A stretch of DNA of 64,000 nucleotides from NCBI GenBank assembly GCA_029558535.1, contig JAKQEK010000406.1, positions 22,811 to 86,810 on the forward strand, read 5' to 3'. Below the pieces are notes generated by a model that saw only the letters and a program-made list of their open reading frames with translations, had not been told where the DNA came from and ran no database searches. The stretch's first letter is position 1. Each line of letters starts with the position of its first letter. The translations under genes were made by a program, and so were the position numbers. Shown piece after piece: positions 41,990 to 48,708 of the stretch. Source of the stretch: Bacteroidota bacterium (GTDB lineage Bacteria; Bacteroidota; Bacteroidia; Bacteroidales; ML635J-15).

Positions 41990-43795
41990 TTAAACGTTTT
42001 CAGGTTTTGGATTAGGACAACACTCTTCCCAGTCCATATTGTCTGCCGGTAACAAAGGATATTTTGTAATACTATTATTATATCCCATTATCATTTCCCA
42101 TTGAATTTGTGTAATTAAAAAAGGACATATAAAGAAATCTTTTGTTAGAGTCACTTCATGCATAACTTCGTCTTCAAAATGTGCCAACTCATTTTCTGCA
42201 CTCCCCATTTTAAACTTACCGGCAGGTAATCTATTCAATAATAAAAGATTTCTTTTATAAAGTTCGTTAGTTGAAATGTCGTCCGGCACTTTATCAAGAA
42301 ATTTTACCTGAATACTTTCTGATTTATCTGCATTATTTAAGTCAATAATTAAACCCTGAGTTGTTTCCGGAATATTATCAACTTCACAAATAATTCTTAA
42401 ACTTTGGCCACCAAATGCTCCTCTAGCTTTTTGTCGCTTTGCAGATCGGCAAATTGCCGGCCATGCGTGCCAATTCCCACCTCGACAAACCCTTTTTATG
42501 CCAGACTCAGGTCCAATCGGGTCAACAGATTCGTCGGTATAGGGACCATACCAATCTAGACAATATTCCCATGACATACCGAGCATATCAAATAATTGCC
42601 ATTTATTTGGTTCTTTGCGTCCAACACTTCTCAAAGCGGGCTCATTCGTTTCTTTTTCCCAATTCCAATTTCCACCATAGAAGGCAATTGGTTCTAGGTT
42701 TTCATCAACAACGTTTTCACCAGTTTTGTCAGTAAGACACATTTTTCCATTATTATAAGAAGTTTCCGTTCCTGCTCTGCAAGCATATTCCCAACGGGCT
42801 TCTGTTGGTAAATTAAATTTTAACCCTGTTAGTCTTTGTAGTTTACCGCAAAATGATGATTGTGCTAAATCTTCCGCACTTGGTTTGATAGGCCAAAATC
42901 CCCCTCTAACCTCCTGCCAGCTAACAGTCTCAACCGGATATTTATCCTTTTTATTAGTACTAGGGTTAAAGCCAGTAACGAGTTCCCATTGCTTCTGAGT
43001 AATGTGATATATTCCAACAAAGTAATCTTTTGTAATTTTTACATCTCTTTGCAATTCATCATCATCGCGGCCAACTTCTGTTTTTGGAGAACCCATCATA
43101 AAACTGCCCGCTTTAACTCGTTTTAAAACAATTATTGACGTTTTGTAATTCTCATTATTTTCTATATCAGTAAGCGGAGAACTTATAAACTCGGTCAAAT
43201 ACTGTGAAGTATTTTGCTCTAAATTTACGATTATGTATTCGGTATTTTCGGGTATATTATCAGAGATATTACAGACAATACGAAAACCTTGGCCAAGGAA
43301 TTTACCACGTTCAAAATGTCGATTAGCACTGCGGCACAGTGCAGGCCAAGCATGCCAACTCCCTCCTCTTGATACTCTTCTATTACCCTTTAATGCTCCT
43401 ACAGGATTAATAACATCATCAATACGGTAATCGCCATACAAATCTAGACAAAACTCCCACAATTGTCCATGCATGTCGTATATTCCAAAAGCATTTGGTT
43501 GCTTTAGTCCGACCTCTCTGCTTTTTCCTGTTTGTTCGCCTTCCCAATTCCAATTTCCACCATAAAAAGCTATTGGTTCGAGATTATCTTCCTTGTAATT
43601 ATCATCTTTTATCCCATTAGTACATTCAGTACCATTATTAAACCCTGTTTTGCTTTCAGCTCTACAAGCAAATTCCCATTGTGCTTCAGTTGGTAAATCA
43701 AATTTTAAGCCTGTATTTTTCCTAAGTTTACCAATAAAACTAGTTTCCGGTACAGAATCTATTGCTTCCTGAAAATTTATATTTTCGTTTTCCAT
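41990..43795 (-). CDS. FGE-sulfatase-like repeat protein with permuted half-whole-half domains
   Basis: 601 residues, no signal peptide. Order: C-terminal half of an FGE/SUMF1-type domain (1-175), linker (~177-225), a whole domain (~226-470), linker (~475-522), N-terminal half of a domain (523-592). The terminal half ends after the strand ADNMDWEE, and the first half begins just before the helix AIDSVPETSFIGKL, so together they would make one whole domain; the total length equals two ~300-residue units. The FGE hallmark GGSWHAWPALC (144-154) and GGNWHAWPAIC (439-449) keep only the second of the two cysteines that form the FGE active site (A149 and A444 replace the first), so formylglycine-generating activity is unlikely. 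It resembles C-type-lectin-like binding proteins. First of a block of four repeat-protein genes. Confidence 0.85.
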   Translation of the reverse strand: MENENINFQEAIDSVPETSFIGKLRKNTGLKFDLPTEAQWEFACRAESKTGFNNGTECTNGIKDDNYKEDNLEPIAFYGGNWNWEGEQTGKSREVGLKQPNAFGIYDMHGQLWEFCLDLYGDYRIDDVINPVGALKGNRRVSRGGSWHAWPALCRSANRHFERGKFLGQGFRIVCNISDNIPENTEYIIVNLEQNTSQYLTEFISSPLTDIENNENYKTSIIVLKRVKAGSFMMGSPKTEVGRDDDELQRDVKITKDYFVGIYHITQKQWELVTGFNPSTNKKDKYPVETVSWQEVRGGFWPIKPSAEDLAQSSFCGKLQRLTGLKFNLPTEARWEYACRAGTETSYNNGKMCLTDKTGENVVDENLEPIAFYGGNWNWEKETNEPALRSVGRKEPNKWQLFDMLGMSWEYCLDWYGPYTDESVDPIGPESGIKRVCRGGNWHAWPAICRSAKRQKARGAFGGQSLRIICEVDNIPETTQGLIIDLNNADKSESIQVKFLDKVPDDISTNELYKRNLLLLNRLPAGKFKMGSAENELAHFEDEVMHEVTLTKDFFICPFLITQIQWEMIMGYNNSITKYPLLPADNMDWEECCPNPKPENV

Positions 43796-43815
43796 TATAA
43801 TAAGCCAAATATAAT

Positions 43816-45474
43816 TTAAACTTTGCCTAAAGCGAAAGGCGGATACACTTCACTTTCAACAATTACATCAATAATAACAGGTTTATTTAATGCAATTGCC
43901 TTTTGCAAAGCTGGAGCAAAATCCACTTCTTTTTCCACTCTTATTCCTGTTGCTCCGCAAGCTTCAGCATATTTAACAAAATCAGGATTGTTAAATTGCA
44001 TAAAAGCCTGATCACCTGTCATATTTAGGAGGAATTTTTTGATGACATTAAACTCTCCATTGTTAAAAATAATCCATATAACCGGAATATCATACTGTAC
44101 TGCAGTCATCAATTCGAATCCTGCCATTTGATAACAACCATCTCCAGACCCTGAAATTACAATTTTATCGGGATTTGCACATTTTACCCCGATAGCTCCG
44201 TTAGTATGACTTGCCATAGGTCCAAAGCTACCCGGATTTTGATAACGCTGATTTTTATTTAGTTTAAGATAGCAGCTCAGCCATAGCATGTGAGAACCAG
44301 CATCACCTAAAACAATAGCATTTTCAGGTAAATTATCGGAAAGAATGCGGACCATGTTTCCTGGATTGATTTTTCCTGATGGCAATAATTCTGCAGGTTG
44401 CATATCATAATACCTTCCAACAGGAAGATTATTTGATATAGGTAAAAGATTCAATTCTTTTAATCTACGTATTATTTGCTGAAAAGCCGGTTTTACATCG
44501 CTGACAACAGCGACATTTGCAGGATAAACTTTATTTATTTCATGAGGATCAATATTTATATGAATAAGTTCTTTACCATTAAATAAATTGGCTTTAAATC
44601 CGAATGTGGCATTTTGAGCAAAAGAATTACCAATTGCAATAACTACATCGGCTTGAGAAAAATATTCATTTGCTGCAAAATCTCCTGATGTACCGTAAAC
44701 TCCAAGACATAAAGGACTATTCTCGGGCAGCAATCCTTTAGCATCCATTGTATGAACAAAAGGAATGTTAAAAGACTGTACAAATTCGAGCAATTCATTT
44801 TTAGCGTTACTTCGAATAGCTCCATAACCAATAATGGTCAATATTTTTTTCTTGTTTTTAATTGCTTCAGCAATAAGCCCGGAAGCTTTGATTATTGATT
44901 CTTCCGAAGGCAGAATTTTTTCAATGTTCACATTTATTGGCCTGAAATTTTTAACTTCAGCCACGGTTATATCTTTTGGAATATGAATATGAACAGGTCC
45001 CGGACGACCATTAAATGCAATATTAATAGCTTCTTCGAGAATATCGCAAGTATCTTTTGGATCCTCAACAATAAAAGATTTCTTTGTTGTCGCTGAAAAC
45101 ATTAAATGAGAATCCGGAGTACGACTTAAACCTGTTGATTCGTTTAGTGCACCTTTACCCCTTTGATCTAGAGAAGTATAACCGGTAATAGCTAAAACCG
45201 GCAATGAATCGGAATAAGCAACTGCCAAACCCGAAAACAAATTAAAAGCTCCAGGACCTCCCGTTGCGAAACAAACTCCAAGTTTATCGGAAAACATTGC
45301 ATATCCACAAGCCATAAATGAAGCAGCCTGTTCGTTACGGACTATTGCTGTTTTGATTTTTTTCGAATCTCGCAGCGACAACAACATTGTTGCATTTACC
45401 TGTCCACTACCTCCAAAGACATGATCTACTCCAATGTCTTCGAGTATTTTAACAATCGTCTGATTAACGTCCAT
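43816..45474 (-). CDS. TPP-dependent acetolactate-synthase-like enzyme
   Basis: 552 residues from the ATG at 45474 (eight codons shorter than the longest frame, which would overlap the tautomerase gene). Three domains of the ThDP-decarboxylase superfamily: an N-terminal PYR domain with GVDHVFGG and the activating Glu in RNEQAASFMA, a middle domain, and a C-terminal PP domain whose ThDP/Mg motif is SGDGCYQMAGFEL...NN (GDG at ~430, N in FNNGEF). The loop FATGGPGAFNLFSGLA is typical of acetolactate synthases and related decarboxylases. No regulatory-subunit or ilv/leu gene is nearby, so a catabolic or carboligase role (acetolactate, sulfopyruvate or similar 2-oxoacid) is likelier than valine synthesis. 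Substrate unknown. Confidence 0.88.
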   Translation of the reverse strand: MDVNQTIVKILEDIGVDHVFGGSGQVNATMLLSLRDSKKIKTAIVRNEQAASFMACGYAMFSDKLGVCFATGGPGAFNLFSGLAVAYSDSLPVLAITGYTSLDQRGKGALNESTGLSRTPDSHLMFSATTKKSFIVEDPKDTCDILEEAINIAFNGRPGPVHIHIPKDITVAEVKNFRPINVNIEKILPSEESIIKASGLIAEAIKNKKKILTIIGYGAIRSNAKNELLEFVQSFNIPFVHTMDAKGLLPENSPLCLGVYGTSGDFAANEYFSQADVVIAIGNSFAQNATFGFKANLFNGKELIHINIDPHEINKVYPANVAVVSDVKPAFQQIIRRLKELNLLPISNNLPVGRYYDMQPAELLPSGKINPGNMVRILSDNLPENAIVLGDAGSHMLWLSCYLKLNKNQRYQNPGSFGPMASHTNGAIGVKCANPDKIVISGSGDGCYQMAGFELMTAVQYDIPVIWIIFNNGEFNVIKKFLLNMTGDQAFMQFNNPDFVKYAEACGATGIRVEKEVDFAPALQKAIALNKPVIIDVIVESEVYPPFALGKV

Positions 45475-45484
45475 CTTTCTAAAT

Positions 45485-45706
45485 TTATTTATCCTCATTA
45501 AATTTTCCTATCGCAGACTTTGGAGGTCTTTCGGAAAACAGTATTCCGTCAGCAGCGGTATTATCTAATGAATATCCATCAAAAAACAAATATATCCTAT
45601 CTTTAGGAACATTTGTAACTTCAGAAAAAATTCCAATAAATTTTTCTGCTAAAATTTTTTTTTGTGATTCTCTAAGCTCAAGGCTTTGAATTGTTATTGC
45701 AGGCAT
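45485..45706 (-). CDS. 4-oxalocrotonate tautomerase-like protein
   Basis: 73 residues, the size of the single-domain 4-OT/tautomerase family. Pro2 (MPAITIQ) becomes the N-terminal catalytic proline after Met removal. The core strands are ITIQSLE and KDRIYLFFDGYSLDN, and the helix between, RESQKKILAEKFIGIFSEVTN, matches the family. It ends after ADGILFSERPPKSAIGKF. It tautomerises keto-enol pairs, and relatives dehalogenate or hydrate small unsaturated acids. Ten bases upstream of the TPP enzyme gene. A hairpin lies between it and the DJ-1 gene upstream. Confidence 0.82.
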   Translation of the reverse strand: MPAITIQSLELRESQKKILAEKFIGIFSEVTNVPKDRIYLFFDGYSLDNTAADGILFSERPPKSAIGKFNEDK

Positions 45707-45721
45707 AATAATATTAGTTAA

Positions 45722-45752
45722 AGAAGAAGCAAACAGTGTTTACTTCTTCTTA
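45722..45752 (-). terminator. Hairpin between DJ-1-like and tautomerase genes
   Basis: AAGAAGAAG-C-AAAC (45722-45735) pairs with GTTT-A-CTTCTTCTT (45739-45752) with one internal mismatch and a 3-nt loop, 12 bases past the stop codon at 45764. The T tract is short, so it may be an attenuator, processing site or terminator that separates the DJ-1 genes from the rest of the run. Confidence 0.55.
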
Positions 45753-45763
45753 TGTTTAAGTTT

Positions 45764-46543
45764 TTATATTTTATTTAACACTTCAACAATTTTTTCTCCA
45801 AAAGCAATTGAAGATTCGACTGAATTACCGGTAATAAAAGGCCAGTCAAACATTACTCTTGGATTATCACGAGTAGCATCAGGATCTCCGATACATAATC
45901 CACCCGGACCCACAGCATCTCTAGCAATGTCCTCGAGAGGATATAAGAATCCTGCATAAACCGCATCAGTTCCTTTATTATCTTCAGTAGCACCCCACAA
46001 CTCAAGTGTTACATCATCTTCAAAATCCCAAGCTCTCGGATGACAAGCAACCTTTTTACCTTTAATAATACTATTGTATGCATCTTGAGGATTTCTAGTC
46101 CAGATTAAAGCGGCAGTGGCATAACATAAGGTTGCAATTAGTTTATTTGTCTTATACGCTTCCATTATAAGCCTTTTGAAATACTTATTTGGTGCCAAAT
46201 CCATCATTGCGCCTAATCCACCTGTACCTACAATTGCATCATAGTCAGACATTTTGGCGTCAGAAAGCTTGATTGGATGTGCCCATGCATCACTCATAAC
46301 AAGTTCTTTTGTTCTGTCGCAAACAAACTTAGGATTAACCTTAGGATTAGCTCCAGGAATAGCAGCTAGCATTGGATCAATAAAATCCGGATCAACGCTA
46401 ATCTTTAAAGGTAAAGGTTTCTTACCTTGTGGTGTGGCTAATGTTACATCAAAACCGGCTTTTACACACACATCCCATGGTGCTTGTAATTCTTCAGCCC
46501 AAACACCAAAGTTTGTTGCTGCCATTAAAATTTTTTTTGTCAT
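45764..46543 (-). CDS. DJ-1/PfpI-family protein, paralogue A
   Basis: 259 residues of the DJ-1/PfpI class I glutamine-amidotransferase-like fold. The strand KILMAATNFGVWAEELQAPWDVC starts it, GTGGLGAMMDL (106-116) is the oxyanion-site loop, and C140 in IATLCYATAAL is the nucleophile at the elbow. Members include chaperones with glyoxalase III or protease activity (Hsp31 type). Close paralogue of the 256-residue protein upstream (WAHPIK, GGLGAMxD, RAWDF, CIxxxxAxRxxPxV, SSIAxGxKIVEVLNK shared). A 131-base gap on its upstream side holds a possible -7 box (46592-46599). Confidence 0.85.
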   Translation of the reverse strand: MTKKILMAATNFGVWAEELQAPWDVCVKAGFDVTLATPQGKKPLPLKISVDPDFIDPMLAAIPGANPKVNPKFVCDRTKELVMSDAWAHPIKLSDAKMSDYDAIVGTGGLGAMMDLAPNKYFKRLIMEAYKTNKLIATLCYATAALIWTRNPQDAYNSIIKGKKVACHPRAWDFEDDVTLELWGATEDNKGTDAVYAGFLYPLEDIARDAVGPGGLCIGDPDATRDNPRVMFDWPFITGNSVESSIAFGEKIVEVLNKI

Positions 46544-46591
46544 AATTTAAATACTATTTAATTAATTTTTACTAAAAATGTATATCCATAC

Positions 46592-46599
46592 CAAATTTA
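46592..46599 (-). promoter_or_regulatory. Possible internal -7 box
   Basis: The minus strand reads TAAATTTG, matching TAnnTTTG, 49 bases upstream of the paralogue A start, in the largest gap of the run. No -33 TTTG is seen at the right distance. Confidence 0.4.
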
Positions 46600-46674
46600 A
46601 ATAAAAACAGTTCTTTTCTCCATAGGTAAATAAAACCTCCTACAAAATCCTAATAACTATATTTCATTAACTGT

Positions 46675-47445
46675 TTACAATTTATTTAAGACTTCTACAA
46701 TTTTATCTCCATATGCTATTGAAGACTCAACTGAAGTACCTGTAATAAAAGGATGATCATAATAAACCTGGGGGTCTTCACGATTTGCATTTATACGGGC
46801 AATACATGCACCATTTGGACCTACTGCATCTCGCACAAGGTCTTCAATAGGCCATAGGAATCCTGGGGTGTGGACGTCAGTTCCTTTATTATCCGGAGTC
46901 GCACCATATAATTCATAACCAGCATCCATGCCAGGACCATAAAAGTCCCATGCACGTGGATGAGCTGTAATCTTTTTCCCGTAAATTATTGATTTATAGT
47001 CATTTTCAGGGTCACGCAGAAAAACAAGAGTTGTTACGGCATAACATAATGCAGCAACTATTTTTCCTCCTTTATACGCTTCCATAATCAAACGATGCAA
47101 TTCCCACTTGTTGCACATATCAATCATTGCTCCTAATCCGCCTGTTAAAACTATCGCATCATAACCCTTCATTGTAGCATCTTCGAACTTAATAGGATGT
47201 GCCCACTCTTCCGAATCTACTAATTGTTTGATGCGTTCACATACAGGTTTAGGATTTACATAGGTCTTTATAATTGGATCAAAAAATTCAGGATCAACGC
47301 TTATTGCAAGTGGTAGTGGCTTAAGCCCTTTTGGGGTAGCCAATGTAACTTCAAAACCTGCTTTTTTACAAGCATCCCAAGGAGCTTGCAATTCTTCGCC
47401 CCAAGTTCCATAATTAGTGGCGATCATTAATACTTTTTTACTCAT
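46675..47445 (-). CDS. DJ-1/PfpI-family protein, paralogue B
   Basis: 256 residues, DJ-1/PfpI fold: KVLMIATNYGTWGEELQAPWD, TGGLGAMIDM (101-110) and nucleophile C134 in VAALCYAVTTL. Nearly colinear with paralogue A; B has lost ~7 residues after ISVDPEFFDP. Because A and B keep their catalytic cysteine and a surrounding motif set, they are likely both active. Substrate (methylglyoxal-type aldehyde, peptide or a small amidated compound) is not determinable. It is separated from the cupin gene by 45 bases. Confidence 0.85.
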   Translation of the reverse strand: MSKKVLMIATNYGTWGEELQAPWDACKKAGFEVTLATPKGLKPLPLAISVDPEFFDPIIKTYVNPKPVCERIKQLVDSEEWAHPIKFEDATMKGYDAIVLTGGLGAMIDMCNKWELHRLIMEAYKGGKIVAALCYAVTTLVFLRDPENDYKSIIYGKKITAHPRAWDFYGPGMDAGYELYGATPDNKGTDVHTPGFLWPIEDLVRDAVGPNGACIARINANREDPQVYYDHPFITGTSVESSIAYGDKIVEVLNKL

Positions 47446-47490
47446 AATTTTAAATTTAATTTTGATATTTATACTTATCTTAAAACTTGT

Positions 47491-47820
47491 TTACTTTTTC
47501 CATGGAAAATCCTCTTTAACAGGACTAAAAACGTCTATTGCTTCGGTATCACCAATAGCAATAAATGAATGTGGCACATTTGCAGGAACAACGTAAGCAT
47601 CTCCGGCAGAAAGTATTTGTTTTTCGTCTCCAATTATCATTTCGAAACCTCCTCTAATAACCAATCCGAACTGCTCCTGGCTATGGACATGCCTACCTAC
47701 CTCGCTTCCATCTGCCATGTTCCAGTGTAACACATTCAATTTTTCTCCATTTGCAAAATCCTGACGTACAACGCCTTTTCCCATATCAACTTTTGGAATA
47801 TTTTTATGAAATATAAACAT
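47491..47820 (-). CDS. Cupin-domain protein
   Basis: 109 residues, a single cupin. Motif 1 is GRHVHSQEQFGLVIRG (H44, H46, E49) and motif 2 AGDAYVVPANVPHSF (H84); all four metal ligands of a typical cupin are present. Small cupins of this size bind Fe, Mn or Zn and act as dioxygenases, isomerases or ligand sensors. It is 11 bases after the third DJ-1-like gene. Confidence 0.85.
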   Translation of the reverse strand: MFIFHKNIPKVDMGKGVVRQDFANGEKLNVLHWNMADGSEVGRHVHSQEQFGLVIRGGFEMIIGDEKQILSAGDAYVVPANVPHSFIAIGDTEAIDVFSPVKEDFPWKK

Positions 47821-47831
47821 ATCTTTTATAT

Positions 47832-48398
47832 TTAATTGTGTTCGTTTATTTGTTTTATTATCTCTTTTGCCAACAAATGCGCATGATCACCCGAACGTGC
47901 AGTAACAAGATCTCTGTCAACAACCAAATCTTCATTAACATATATTGCCCCGTAAGCTTTTGCATCACCAATCAAATTATTATGACAGACCAGTTTACGA
48001 CCTTTGATCAATTCTGTAGCAGGAGCCACTAACCACAAACCATGACATATAATTCCTTTAATAATGTTTTCTTTCGCAAAAACTCTTTTTAAAAAATCAA
48101 CTGCCGGTGGTAATTTCGAAACATCTTCGGTATAACGAAGTCTGTCAGAAACCATTCCCGAAGGAATAATAAAAGCAGAATATGAATTTAACTCTGCATC
48201 ACTCATATTCTCAAAGCTTTCCCAACAAACCATCGGCACTTTATACTCATGACCATGAAAAGTGATATTATCCTGGCCCCAAAGTCTGCTTAAAAAATGT
48301 AATTCTATACCTTCCTCTGCAAAACGATATTTATAATAAAATATTTCGTTTTCGTAAAAATCAGATTCTATAAATATCCCTATTTTTTTTACTTTCAT
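47832..48398 (-). CDS. DJ-1/PfpI-family protein, paralogue C
   Basis: 188 residues, the standard DJ-1/PfpI length. Nucleophile C118 with H119 in IKGIICHGLWLV, the usual CHG(P/L) elbow; Glu in IESDFYENE precedes it as the general acid. The C-terminus has GRKLVCHNNLIGDAKAYGAIYVNEDLVVDRDLVTARSG (read in parts), a PfpI-like end. Distinct from A and B. First gene of the run; a -7 box lies 42 bases upstream. Confidence 0.88.
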   Translation of the reverse strand: MKVKKIGIFIESDFYENEIFYYKYRFAEEGIELHFLSRLWGQDNITFHGHEYKVPMVCWESFENMSDAELNSYSAFIIPSGMVSDRLRYTEDVSKLPPAVDFLKRVFAKENIIKGIICHGLWLVAPATELIKGRKLVCHNNLIGDAKAYGAIYVNEDLVVDRDLVTARSGDHAHLLAKEIIKQINEHN

Positions 48399-48439
48399 AA
48401 TTTATATACTAATTGGATCTTTTATCATAATAATTCGGT

Positions 48440-48447
48440 CAAATATA
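48440..48447 (-). promoter_or_regulatory. Candidate -7 box of the 20-kb gene run
   Basis: The minus strand reads TATATTTG (TAnnTTTG), 42 bases before the ATG at 48398. No TTTG lies at the usual -33 distance, so strength or an accessory activator is uncertain. Confidence 0.5.
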
Positions 48448-48662
48448 CAGATAATATTTCTCATATTCATTATATTTCTGATTTTTTTAGCCTAAAATTA
48501 TTCCTTTTGTATTATTCGAAATAAAACTTAACTGTACTGTTTTGCTATCTAAATAGTTATGAAATTTTTATTCGTTCAGAAGGTCAACAATGACAATTAA
48601 AAAATTAAAAACTCAATGTTAATAATTTAACATATTTTTTAAATTTGCTTTTTAATATATTA

Positions 48663-48670
48663 TATCTTTG
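48663..48670 (+). promoter_or_regulatory. Candidate -7 box of the PKD-domain gene
   Basis: TATCTTTG fits TAnnTTTG, 38 bases before the ATG at 48709. The nearest upstream TTTG (48644-48647) leaves only a 15-nt spacer, shorter than usual. Confidence 0.5.
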
Positions 48671-48708
48671 TACATTACAGTGAATTTAAAAATGAAATTA
48701 AACAAATC

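Larger units (their letters stand above)
48399..48708. other. Divergent promoter region
   Basis: 310 bp between paralogue C (minus) and the PKD-domain gene (plus). Only AT-rich sequence, no open frame and no convincing hairpin. Promoter-like boxes face each way (48440-48447 minus, 48663-48670 plus). Confidence 0.6.

Noticed and set aside
37974..43795. Diversity-generating retroelement, because FGE-like and DUF1566 folds are its usual targets
   Set aside because: No reverse transcriptase, template repeat or accessory gene occurs in the window, and no adenine-specific variable repeat was seen at the ends of the genes.
41990..43795. A working formylglycine-generating enzyme serving an arylsulfatase
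   Set aside because: The first cysteine of the active-site pair is alanine in both units, and no sulfatase gene is in the window.
43816..45474. Catalytic subunit of branched-chain amino-acid synthesis (IlvB)
   Set aside because: No ilvN, ilvC, ilvD or leu gene is adjacent; the neighbours suggest another 2-oxoacid substrate.
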